64,000 nucleotides of DNA. It comes from Ashinkailepas kermadecensis (taxonomy: Eukaryota; Arthropoda; Thecostraca; Neolepadidae). Under the pieces are notes generated by a model. It was not told the DNA's origin. It ran no database searches and saw nothing but the letters and a program-made list of their open reading frames with translations. The stretch lies in the NCBI GenBank assembly GCA_034440615.1, contig JAOTOM010004358.1:186001-250000 (forward strand). The letters are read 5' to 3'. The translations under genes were made by a program, and so were the position numbers. Below, one piece after another: positions 20,401 through 27,333 of this stretch (position 1 is the stretch's first letter; every line of letters starts with the position of its first letter).

Positions 20401-22822
20401 CAGAGCCAGTTACCGTCCAGAGCCAGTTATCCTCCAGAGCCAGTTACCGTCCAGAGCCAGTTATCCTCCAGAGCCAGTTATCCTCCAGAGCCAGTTATCC
20501 TCCAGAGCCAGTTACCGTCCAGAGCCAGTTATCCTCCAGAGCCAGTTACCGTCCAGAGCCAGTTATCCTCCAGAGCCAGTTATCCTCCAGAGCCAGTTAT
20601 CCTCCAGAGCCAGTTACCGTCCAGAGCCAGTTATCCTCCAGAGCCAGTTATCCTCCAGAGCCAGTTATCCTCCAGAGCCAGTTACCGTCCAGAGCCAGTT
20701 ATCCTCCAGAGCCAGTTATCCTCCAGAGCCAGTTACCGTCCAGAGCCAGTTACCGTCCAGAGCCAGTTATCCTCCAGAGCCAGTTACCGTCCAGAGCCAG
20801 TTATCCTCCAGAGCCAGTTGCCGTCCAGAGCCAGTTATCCTCCAGAGCCAGTTATCCTCCAGAGCCAGTTATCCGTCCAGAGCCAGTCTATTCCTCCAGA
20901 GCCAGTTATCCTCCAGAGCCAGTTATCCTCCAGAGCCAGTTACCCTCCAGAGCCAGTTATCCTCCAGAGCCAGTTATCCTCCAGAGCCAGTTACCCTCCA
21001 GAGCCAGTTACCCTCCAGAGCCAGTTACCCTCCAGAGCCAGTTATCCTCCAGAGCCAGTTATCCTCCAGAGCCAGTTATCCTCCAGAGCCAGTTACCGTC
21101 CAGAGCCAGTTACCGTCCAGAGCCAGTTGCCGTCCAGAGCCAGTTATCCTCCAGAGCCAGTTACCGTCCAGAGCCAGTTACCGTCCAGAGCCAGTTACCG
21201 TCCAGAGCCAGTTGCTGTCCAGAGCCAGTTACCGTCCAGAGCCAGTTACCCTCCAGAGCCAGTTATCCTCCAGAGCCAGTTATCCTCCAGAGCCAGTTAT
21301 CCTCCAGAGCCAGTTACCGTCCAGAGCCAGTTGCTGTCCAGAGCCAGTTATCCTCCAGAGCCAGTTACCGTCCAGAGCCAGTTGCTGTCCAGAGCCAGTT
21401 GCCGTCCAGAGCCAGTTACCGTCCAGAGCCAGTTACCGTCCAGAGCCAGTTACCGTCCAGAGCCAGTTGCTGTCCAGAGCCAGTTGCCGTCCAGAGCCAG
21501 TTGCCGTCCAGAGCCAGTTATCCTCCAGAGCCAGTTATCCTCCAGAGCCAGTTACCGTCCAGAGCCAGTTGCTGTCCAGAGCCAGTTGCCGTCCAGAGCC
21601 AGTTACCGTCCAGAGCCAGTTACCGTCCAGAGCCAGTTACCGTCCAGAGCCAGTTGCCGTCCAGAGCCAGTTGCTGTCCAGAGCCAGTTATCCTCCAGAG
21701 CCAGTTATCCTCCAGAGCCAGTTACCGTCCAGAGCCAGTTGCTGTCCAGAGCCAGTTGCCGTCCAGAGCCAGTTATCCTCCAGAGCCAGTTACCGTCCAG
21801 AGCCAGTTACCGTCCAGAGCCAGTTACCGTCCAGAGCCAGTTGCTGTCCAGAGCCAGTTATCCTCCAGAGCCAGTTACCGTCCAGAGCCAGTTGCTGTCC
21901 AGAGCCAGTTATCCTCCAGAGCCAGTTACCGTCCAGAGCCAGTTGCCGTCCAGAGCCAGTTGCTGTCCAGAGCCAGTTACCGTCCAGAGCCAGTTATCCT
22001 CCAGAGCCAGTTACCGTCCAGAGCCAGTTGCCGTCCAGAGCCAGTTATCCTCCAGAGCCAGTTACCGTCCAGAGCCAGTTACCGTCCAGAGCCAGTTGCT
22101 GTCCAGAGCCAGTTGCTGTCCAGAGCCAGTTGCCGTCCAGAGCCAGTTATCCTCCAGAGCCAGTTACCGTCCAGAGCCAGTTACCGTCCAGAGCCAGTTA
22201 TCCTCCAGAGCCAGTTACCGTCCAGAGCCAGTTGCTGTCCAGAGCCAGTTACCGTCCAGAGCCAGTTGCCGTCCAGAGCCAGTTGCCGTCCAGAGCCAGT
22301 TGCTGTCCAGAGCCAGTCTGCTGGGGTCGTTTCATGACCGTCATTCGTTGGTGGCGTCGAGTTGTGCAATGTTCTGCTGTAACCGGACTACACTGAATGC
22401 TCGTCTCTGCTGCTGCATTAGAGCCTGTTTACCGCCCGGCACTGTTTGCATTTGCGTTCTGTGGTCTGAACCAGACCGTGGACTGTGTGGTGTGACGGTG
22501 GCGACTTCACCCTTGACGGACGCCGGTGCGTTAGTGGTAATGATCTGACCTGTCTGCTAGTAATCTGTAATCTGACCTGTGATGAAGCGGCGGTGATATG
22601 ATCGGACCTGCGAGTCAGGGCAGTACCTCCAGCCCTGAGCAGCCCCGACGCGGTGGTCCGACCTGACCTGACCGGCCCATCTCCTCGCCACAGGGCAGCT
22701 ACGTAGTACACATCTTCCCGCCGTGCGACTTCGCCAACGAGAACATGGCGCGGATCGCGCCCGACCTGCTGAGCGCCGTGGCGGAGGTGCCGCACCTGGT
22801 CATCGTCATCGCCACCTGCTGA
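2321..22822 (+). CDS. split ends (Spen/SHARP) ortholog, 3' part of the gene, 10 exons
   Basis: Joined coding exons: 2321-2488, 3336-3475, 3948-10491, 11448-15023, 15362-15652, 16053-16166, 16650-17002, 17418-17661, 18522-18680 and 22694-22822. All introns are GT-AG, phases agree throughout, and the joined frame gives about 3905 residues ending at TGA 22820-22822. Order: fourth RRM, Arg/Tyr/Gly-rich stretch, very long charged and Pro/Ala-rich disordered middle, C-terminal SPOC. This order is specific to the Spen/SHARP family. Family knowledge: these are nuclear RNA-binding co-repressors that recruit SMRT/NCoR and HDAC through SPOC and act in Notch, Wnt and hormone signalling. RRM1-3 and the start codon are outside the window. 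Known Spen proteins have roughly 3600-5500 residues, so this partial protein is in range. The middle is full of repeats that are probably lineage-specific. Confidence 0.93.
2519..2952. repeat. ACCCAC-type hexanucleotide repeat in spen intron
   Basis: A degenerate (ACCCAC)n / (ACCTAC)n tract with some AC dinucleotides lies 30 bp after the donor of exon (a). It is C-rich and almost G-free on the + strand, so the minus strand is a run of GGGTGT. The reading frame running through it from the exon is intronic. From 2953 to 3335 I see nothing but intron sequence ending in the acceptor. Confidence 0.9.
3336..3475 (+). CDS. spen exon (b): second half of RRM4
   Basis: 140 nt, entering phase 0 and leaving phase 2. 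It follows TCCACAG and ends before GTGCGT. It encodes the alpha2 helix (AQVAVIEMRGRALGGKRL) and the last strand QIDFASRECQDAF, a segment strongly conserved in Spen proteins. A second AG 15 nt further in (GGCACAG) would lose five residues. Alignment length with known RRM4 favours the first AG. Confidence 0.92.
3476..3947 (+). other. spen intron between exons (b) and (c)
   Basis: 472 bp from GTGCGT to TTCACAG. It contains a few copies of catcatgccat-like sequence near 3535-3590 and a T-run near 3640. No gene or mobile element is seen. Confidence 0.8.
3948..10491 (+). CDS. spen giant exon (c): disordered charged/Pro-rich region
   Basis: 6544 nt, entered at phase 2 (AG|G gives Arg) after CTTCACAG and left at phase 0 before GTACAG. 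The first 60 residues are Arg/Gly/Tyr-rich (RYDRGARSYRGG...), as found after RRM4 in the family. About 6400-7650 encodes a Lys/Arg/Glu/Asp/Ser-rich segment. Acidic serine clusters that look like CK2 targets occur near 7270, 7625, 8197 and 8716 (for example SDIYDSDSDID). A short His run lies at 8748. Two poly-Pro tracts lie at about 9650-9970 and 10254-10400. The frame remains open upstream to an ATG at 3787, but 3787-3947 is intron by splice logic. No folded domain is recognised. Confidence 0.9.
9640..9972 (+). repeat. Coding CCN (poly-proline) tract with pure CCA run
   Basis: Within exon (c). About 105 mostly proline codons mix CCG, CCT, CCC and CCA with a few Ser and Leu. Between roughly 9797 and 9925 the codons become mostly CCA with some CTA and TCA, so other frames read as poly-Thr or poly-His and the minus strand as poly-Gly or poly-Val. 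The pure core is a trinucleotide repeat likely to vary in length. A second proline tract lies at 10254-10400. Confidence 0.9.
10621..10788. repeat. 3 x 56-bp tandem repeat in spen intron
   Basis: Three apparently identical 56-bp copies begin TTTGTATTGTGCTGGTGAGC. Each holds an inverted repeat CATTACA-CGCA-TGTAATG and a donor-like CTG|GTGAGC. The lack of divergence implies a recent expansion, or homogenisation. It sits about 130 bp after the true donor of exon (c). Confidence 0.93.
10793..10933 (+). mobile_element. 5'-truncated tRNA-derived SINE (copy 1)
   Basis: It contains a B-box-like GGTTCGAATC, then ctcacaaccgacgg, then a body with CCAATCGGCGTGAGAGG and TTGGCGACGCTATAT, ending aacccaaggttcttcttct. 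The same body is found at 34308-34490, where a full tRNA-like head is present. The head here starts only near tgatcga, so the copy is truncated. It lies in the intron between exons (c) and (d). The rest of that intron (10934-11447) shows nothing recognisable. Confidence 0.8.
11448..15023 (+). CDS. spen exon (d): Glu-Pro and Ala/Pro-rich region with coding tandem repeats
   Basis: 3576 nt (1192 codons), phase 0 on both sides. It begins EETEDAVAALLG after TTCGGCAG and ends MAYK before GTACGT. Visible repeats are Glu-Pro dipeptides (11518-11560, 11800-11935), a VADPVDTP-type repeat (12320-12440), Ala runs (about 12785-12820, 12895-12920), and about 15 degenerate copies of a unit of roughly 15-19 residues around Y-L-G-K-P-A-T-S-V (14220-14900). 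The opening EETEDAVAALLG looks like a conserved short motif and is a good anchor for the exon. The rest looks disordered and fast-evolving. Confidence 0.9.
15362..15652 (+). CDS. spen exon (e): poly-Gln exon
   Basis: 291 nt, 97 codons, phase 0 at both ends. The acceptor is CGTCCGCAG and the donor ATG|GTTAGT. It starts V-V-P-P-L followed by 11 Gln, then Pro/Ala-rich sequence ending RPFDPTM. An upstream AG (TTCTAGCAG, ending 15286) gives the wrong phase and would meet TGA, so I chose the acceptor at 15361. Confidence 0.8.
15653..16052 (+). other. spen intron with AC microsatellite
   Basis: The intron between exons (e) and (f) holds an (AC)n-rich tract at about 15697-15750 (with atgc/gaca interruptions) and no other recognisable feature. 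The intron at 15024-15361 likewise shows nothing beyond a short C-run. Confidence 0.75.
16053..16166 (+). CDS. spen exon (f): short linker exon
   Basis: 114 nt, 38 codons, phase 0 at both ends, between CCCCGTCAG and GTACGT. It begins QHPVRHGVIQEL and ends SVSQ. It is polar, with a possible short helix (VIQELQKSY) just upstream of the SPOC-proximal exons. The reading frame is open only when it is spliced as given, which supports the boundaries. Confidence 0.8.
16456..16649. repeat. 55-bp tandem repeat carrying the splice acceptor of exon (g)
   Basis: Three full units plus a partial one lead directly into exon (g). Each unit contains TCCACAG|AGCG(R)(Y)ATG, identical in layout to the real acceptor and exon start. 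AG positions are 16484, 16539, 16594 and (real) 16649, exactly 55 bp apart. Each unit also has GTGAGT 19 nt after its AG (16504, 16559, 16614), so each could act as a 19-nt cryptic exon. Confidence 0.9.
16650..17002 (+). CDS. spen exon (g): His/Tyr/Met-rich pre-SPOC exon
   Basis: 353 nt, entered in phase 0 and left in phase 2 (AG|GTCAGT). It begins S-D-M-L-R-R-S-G and contains HYMHQLYHPYQFMYHHELAM, a His/Tyr/Met-rich stretch, then LTPHSGYQPMPLKES. It ends CSRDIVELQ. The acceptor (CGTCCACAG) and the first bases AGCG-N-N-ATG are also present in three upstream 55-bp repeats, so acceptor choice here could be ambiguous in vivo. Confidence 0.85.
17003..17417 (+). other. spen intron between exons (g) and (h)
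   Basis: 415 bp, GT-AG. It includes short tcaggtcaggcc reiterations at its start. No other feature is seen. Confidence 0.75.
17418..17661 (+). CDS. spen exon (h): N-terminal half of SPOC domain
   Basis: 244 nt. It takes one base to complete the split Arg codon and leaves in phase 0 before GTGAGC. After a lead-in ending RAALRR, the SPOC fold starts with YRSVWAGQLELKSDRALVQF and runs through PKRMRLEWAQLDGVARKME. The RMRL element carries the arginines that in human SHARP SPOC contact the phosphorylated C-terminal LSD motif of SMRT/NCoR. Both are conserved here, so co-repressor binding is probably retained. Confidence 0.92.
17935..18182. repeat. 15-bp minisatellite in spen intron
   Basis: About 16 copies of a 15-bp unit (CACACGGCACCACTG, with ATTTC and ACTAC variants). 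Because 15 is a multiple of 3, all frames stay open and give repetitive short ORFs, which I regard as non-coding. It lies between the two SPOC exons (h) and (i). The rest of that intron is unremarkable. Confidence 0.92.
18522..18680 (+). CDS. spen exon (i): central SPOC domain
   Basis: 159 nt, phase 0 at both ends. The acceptor is CTGCCGCAG and the donor CAG|GTGGGT. It encodes NEDEYCMLLAVPA and then AFIAYLQVKQAAGIINI, a near match to the conserved SPOC helix. The Tyr and Lys of Y-L-Q-x-K, which line the phosphopeptide pocket in SHARP, are present. An alternative AG (CACTACAG, ending 18474) would add residues that do not resemble SPOC. Confidence 0.92.
18800..22317. repeat. 17-bp minisatellite, about 205 copies, in the last spen intron
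   Basis: The unit is CCAGAGCCAGTTAYCST, mainly in four versions ending TTATCCT, TTACCGT, TTACCCT, and TTGCCGT/TTGCTGT. The TTATCCT type dominates the first two thirds and the TTGCTGT type appears mostly after 21200. A few irregular units lie near 19310, 19515, 19600-19680, 19756-19800, 20170 and 20875-20895. Three overlapping + strand frames of about 1200 codons each run through it. They are artefacts of a stop-free 17-mer. From 22318 to 22693 is ordinary intron. Confidence 0.96.
22694..22822 (+). CDS. spen last exon (j): C-terminal end of SPOC
   Basis: 129 nt including stop TGA, entered in phase 0 after CGCCACAG. It encodes GSYVVHIFPPCDFANENMARIAPDL, then the final strand HLVIVIATC. Spen proteins end within a few residues of this LxIVIA strand, so the stop at 22820-22822 is the natural terminus. 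A 4.0-kb intron dominated by a minisatellite separates it from the preceding SPOC exon. Confidence 0.93.
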   Translation, partial: GSYVVHIFPPCDFANENMARIAPDLLSAVAEVPHLVIVIATC

Positions 22823-23895
22823 GAGTGCCCGCGTGCGGCGCCACCGCCGTCGGGTGGCGTCGCGCGGCGGCACCCAGCGGCGCCGTGCGGCGGCTACCGC
22901 GACGCGCGCTCGCCGACCGCACCCGTACGCTTAACTGATGAATGTTCACGGCATACGTTGTTACATGTGTAGATTGTTATTGGTAGTGGAGGTGAATCAT
23001 GGCTTGGAATGATTGGCCCTGCCGTTTTGTCTATGTCGCGGTTATATCTCGCCATGTACAAATTTGGTCCTGCGCGCTCCACGTGTGTGTGTGTGTGTAC
23101 ATACTGTATATAGTCTGTAAATACAAGTATCTCATCATCACACACAGACACACACACACACACACACACCTTTTTACGCTTTTGATTGACTTGAACTTGC
23201 AACAGTTCACCCGATTTGTCTAGATCCAACTTTTAGGATTGTGCTGAGCGGTGTGCCGAGACGACGGCGGCGGACGGCCGCCGCCGCTGCGTGGGTGTGC
23301 TGTTGCTCGTTGTGTGCCGCGCTCGTTCTGACGCAGGAATTCACGTTTCCAGTATTTTAGCTAATATTCAAGATCATTGGAACGACTCGCGTCGGTGGGA
23401 CACCCACAGTGGTGTTTGTCCGTCTCCAGGCTACCGTTCAACCGGTGCGTTAATCGTCTCTTGCGGTCCCCACCTAAACCGGACGTGGACACCTTATTGG
23501 ATTTAGATGCTCTCAGTTCTTTTTGGGCAAACTTACCATTGAGAAAGCGGTCTGAGTATAAATATAGTTGTTGACAGCGGAGTTTGCTCAATACCTGTGC
23601 TAAAATATTATATTTTCGATTCCCTAGTGTGTAAAGTGAGCCGTATATTTTTTTTGTTGTAGCATCATGATCGTGTCTCTGGCGCCCGCCCGGGGCCGCC
23701 GTCGGTCGGCCGAGAACGTGTCGCCACTGGCTTCCGGCCGACAAGCAGCCGGCCGCGTGGCGGGCGCCAGAACTAACCGTTAGATGTCGGGCTGGACGTG
23801 TGGCCGAGGCTGTGATCAGAGTAAAACTCCTGATTGTAATGTCTACAGAACGTTAAGTTATTTGATCATGGAAAATAAAATAAAAAATATTTAAA
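22823..23895 (+). other. spen 3' UTR
   Basis: The sequence after the TGA contains a (CA)n run at about 23138-23168 and several AT-rich stretches, and ends shortly after an AATAAA signal. No credible ORF is seen. The extent is inferred from the poly(A) signal. Confidence 0.6.
23874..23879 (+). terminator. Polyadenylation signal of spen (AATAAA)
   Basis: AATAAA in gaaaataaaataaaaaat, about 1.05 kb after the spen stop codon, followed by a GT-rich stretch (gtttgtgcgcggtggtgt) near 23907 that could be the downstream element. Confidence 0.65.
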
Positions 23896-24111
23896 ATACC
23901 ACCTCGTTTGTGCGCGGTGGTGTCGCAGCGCTGGAAGGGTATTCGGGAGCAGGCCGGCCGGCGTGTTGCGGTCCGTGATGGAGCGCATCACGGCTGCGAC
24001 CCCTGTCGGTGGACTCGGGAGGCGGGCTCTTCATCGGGTCCTCTTCAAGACTACCCAGATGAAACAGTTTTCTGGGAAATCGAATGTATCCCACTCCACA
24101 CCCCCATTCCC
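23896..24111. other. Spacer between spen and the first LINE
   Basis: About 215 bp of mixed composition with no gene or repeat that I recognise. Confidence 0.5.
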
Positions 24112-24986
24112 TCCCCCGACGAGGCACCGTCTTTCCGTGGGGGGTGGGGAAGGGGGATTGAGTACTCCAATTATCTGGTGAACTAGACCAAAAGGGAGGA
24201 GCCAGACTAGGAGTGCATCTTTCATCCCTCCGCTTCCCTTCCAATATTCACCCATTGTGAACGTCTCTGCCCTCCACCAGTCCCTGCAGTATGGGGAGAA
24301 GATACCGGTGTAGCCGGTAGTCCGGTTTCTGGGAGTTCGCCCCGCAGTGGGGTCGGCCTCGTTGCTCGGCTGGCTAGAGAAATGGCGCTCTCTCGGGTTA
24401 CCACAGCCTCACTCGTCCTTCCAGCCATACGCTCCCATTCCAATGCCCATCTCATCTCAACATCCATGTCCTTCACCTGGCCCTGCAACACCAACTCTCC
24501 CTACTATGAGCAGGTAGGACAACTTCCCCGGTCCTGCCCTCCAGCTCAGTTTTATCGGGGTAGTCGCGCCCCCTCGGCCCGCCCCCGGGGTTGACGGAGT
24601 CCTGGAGGCTGAGGTCCCCCGTCGCACGGTGCTAGTTGTGACGGGGGACCAACACGCCTCTTTGGTCCTAATATCCCGGAGGGGCGGGCGGGTCCGTAGG
24701 GCCCCATACGAGCCAAGCGACATGTCGCCTCAGGCCGAAGGTCTGGGCCCTGGCCCAGTGCCTGCCGGCCTGGCCGGCAGGGGTCAAGTGATGGGCGGCG
24801 CTGGATCCCGGTCGGGGTGGTGAGTCTCTCTCCCGGCCGGGCGAAGGCGCCGCCTGCCCCGTATAGCTCCTCGGGCGCCTGGCGACCTCCCGTCCGCGGG
24901 GCCCAGGCGTCCCCCCCGTAGGGCCCCTGTGTGGTGGGGCGCCCGAAGAGTAGAACACATCACACTTCATGGCATCCTCAAACATA
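24112..24986 (+). mobile_element. LINE-A 5' UTR (left part, split by a Gypsy insertion)
   Basis: GC-rich sequence beginning ccccgacgaggcacc. Its segment 24400-24590 is nearly identical to 63808-64000, so it is a dispersed family sequence. It ends exactly at the Gypsy target site CATA. Immediately beyond the Gypsy element the LINE ORF1 begins within 70 bp, so I infer this is the LINE 5'UTR. It holds strong inverted repeats: 24613-24650 (11-bp arms), 24743-24758, and 24761-24781 (10-bp arms). No ORF is supported. Confidence 0.6.
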
Positions 24987-25181
24987 TATAGTCGCTGGGT
25001 CCGAATTCCAAACACGTATGACAGATTTCGAGTCCACACCGCACGGCGGACCGCACGTCCGCTCGCAGCCAGCTTTATTCTCGCACTCACCGCGGCCGAG
25101 GTGTTTCGGCGCGAAACCAACAAGCCAATGGGAAGGCACGCGTCGCCAAGGCGACGCGCGGGACCATGTCACCCGTCTACA
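24987..25181 (-). repeat. Gypsy 3' LTR
   Basis: In element sense it starts TGTAGACGGG and ends CGACTATA, so it has a TG start but not the usual CA end. It contains AATAAA (plus-strand TTTATT 25074-25079), a CCATTGG-type CCAAT box, and an inverted repeat GCGTCGCC-AA-GGCGACGC near 25140-25160. It differs from the other LTR by three G/A changes. Confidence 0.9.
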
Positions 25182-25565
25182 CTCTATAAACCTTGAAAAA
25201 AGGAGTGCACACGCACTCAACGCACATGACCGAGACATGACACCGGAGCGAAATGGCACGATGTATCGCCACGCTGTTCGAACTATCGTTACAAGTGGTC
25301 GTCAGCAGCATGGCAACGGGTCTATCCGCAACACAAAGACTGATGTCACGACTGCGCAAGACCGTCGCAAGTCTTAATAGGGTACGCACTAGATTTCAGC
25401 ACAAGGCATCTAGCACTCGCCATAGGCGCCCCAACGACTGAAGCGTTCCACAACCCGCACAGACATTACGCAGTTTCACAAGGTGGTGTAGACCCGAAAC
25501 AAACCGCTCGCCCATCCACTAACGCATCCCCGGCGGGATCCTCATTTCCGCCCAACGCTAGTTAT

Positions 25566-25748
25566 AACAATTGGTACACTAGCATCCTATTCTAACATCG
25601 CGCAACCAGGTGCTCAGATCACACACATTTTACACTGTAACCAGCGGCTGTTCTAACAACAATTCGTACACTAGCATCTTAATCTAACATCGCGCAACCT
25701 CACATCACACACACGTTTACACTGTAACTAACGACTATTCTAACAACA
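25566..25748. repeat. Imperfect tandem duplication (about 90 bp x 2) near the Gypsy 3' end
   Basis: Two copies share acaatt-gtacactagcatc, tctaacatcgcgcaacc and tttacactgtaac. They lie between the integrase stop and the 3' LTR. No ORF. 25182-25565 is otherwise featureless. Confidence 0.75.
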
Positions 25749-26460
25749 CCCAACCAGGAGCTCGCTTAACCCGACTCGATCGTCGCAACACAGTTGGCAG
25801 TACACTCGGGGGATGTCCAGGCCCGGGGTCACCTGTCTCTGACCCCACTCCCTTCACGGATGGGACAACATCAGGGCTTTCTATTCCTAAGCTAACCGTA
25901 GTGCCCGTCAACGCCGATTCTCTCCTGACAGCGGGGCACCCATCCCCTACTTTCCTCTGAACGGAAGTTGCTTGGGTGGGACCCAGATCGCCACTGTTAC
26001 TGTCGGCACCACCAGCCGCTAACGCATCCGCGCCGAGATCCCCACTTTCCCCAACGACGCGAGTTCCGAGAGCGGTGCTTCCGGAGGAAGGATGTGAATC
26101 CCCTTCGCCTCCAGATTCCAGCACACCAGGTCGGAATATGCCACATCGAACGGGTGGTGCGGGTGACCCAACCCCGGACGCCAGGGCGAGCGGCTCACCG
26201 ACGCCCTGCCTCTCATCGTCCACACTCAAGCCACGTCCTGCTGGTGTGTCTGTTACACCAGCTGCACGTCCAGGCAATGCATCCCTGGTCACCTGAGCGG
26301 CCGTTGGTTGCAGTCTGTTATGATGCACTAGAATCGTCTGTCTGCTCCCGTGCAGACGTATCCGATAATTGACATCACCCACTCGGCTTAGGACTGTTGC
26401 CGGCTTCCAGGGGCGGACAAACTTATAATACTGACCTCTCGGCACGACACTCTTATACAA
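25735..26460 (-). pseudogene. Gypsy integrase C-terminal domain and tail
   Basis: A 241-codon minus-strand frame begins with YKFVRPWKPATVLSRVGDVNYRI, the SH3-like C-terminal domain of Gypsy integrases, followed by a low-complexity Gly/Ser/Pro tail with no recognised domain. It is out of frame with the catalytic core, so it is a broken continuation rather than a separate gene. Confidence 0.8.
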
Positions 26461-27330
26461 CAGGACCTGATCACCAGCCTGAAAGGTATGCTCGCTCAGC
26501 TTCTTTTCGTAGGCTCTCTTGTTGCGCGCGTGTCGCCTATTCGACGCAGCGATCCCAAACTCTCTCGCTTTGCGCAGACTGGTACATATCGCTGTCCACG
26601 TACTCGGACACCGTCCGAGATTTCGCCACTGTAGGCGCGTGCAGATTCGCTTCAGCTGGGAGCCTGGGCTCTCGAGCGAACATGAGAAAGTAGGGCGAAT
26701 AGCCGAGCGACGAATGCACCTGGGACCGATACCCGAGCATCAACAGCGGCAGATGAACATCCCATTTCGTGTGATTGTCATCTAGATATCTCGCCAACAT
26801 CGTGATGATAGTCCACATTAGCCTTTCCACCTCTGAGTTCCCTTCGGGGTGGTATGCGGAGATCCGTGATTTTTCAATACCGAGAATACGACAGGTTTCC
26901 GTCATGACTGACCCTACAAAATTCGCGGCGCAATCGGAGTGCAAGCGCCGTGGACAGCCGAACCGAGCGACAAACTCGTTCACAATGGTCGTCGCCACTG
27001 TCGTCGCTTTCATATCCGGAAGAGGATACACCTCACACCAGCGGGTGAAGTGATCACACACAACCAACAGATGCTTGTTCTCGCTTCCGGTAATCGGCAG
27101 ACCGGTCAAAAAGTCAATGGAAATCGTATCAAAAGGTTCATCTGAGTACAGCTCACCAAGGGATGCACGTGGCCGCGGGATCGGTTGACTGTGTAAGGTG
27201 CACTTCTGGCACTTGCGACAAACTCCTCGGTTTCAGCCGACATCTGACTCCACCAGAACCGAATCCTCGCCTGGGCCAACAATTTCTCGGCCCTACAAAT
27301 AGTGCCTAAACTGCTGCACGAACAGAACGC
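26460..27330 (-). pseudogene. Gypsy integrase, zinc-binding remnant and catalytic core
   Basis: The main frame is 26537-27109 (minus). The DDE residues are visible: Asp in VCDHFTRW, Asp in LHSDCAANF and Glu in HPEGNSEVER. Upstream, 27180-27330, is a frameshifted stretch with EKLLAQARIRFWWSQMS, the H2C2 side of integrase. Catalytic residues look intact, but frameshifts at both ends disconnect the domain. Confidence 0.85.
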
Positions 27331-27333
27331 ACG

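Noticed and set aside
18780..22548. Three overlapping frames of about 1200 codons
   Set aside because: Caused by a stop-free 17-mer. All three frames encode the same repeat and the region lies inside an intron between two SPOC exons.
22999..23223. Small ORFs in the spen 3' UTR
   Set aside because: They run through CA repeats, have no conserved features, and precede the AATAAA signal.
24222..24494. Minus-strand frame shared by the LINE-A and LINE-E 5' UTRs
   Set aside because: Shared simply because the DNA is a copied UTR. The two frames diverge and stop at different points.
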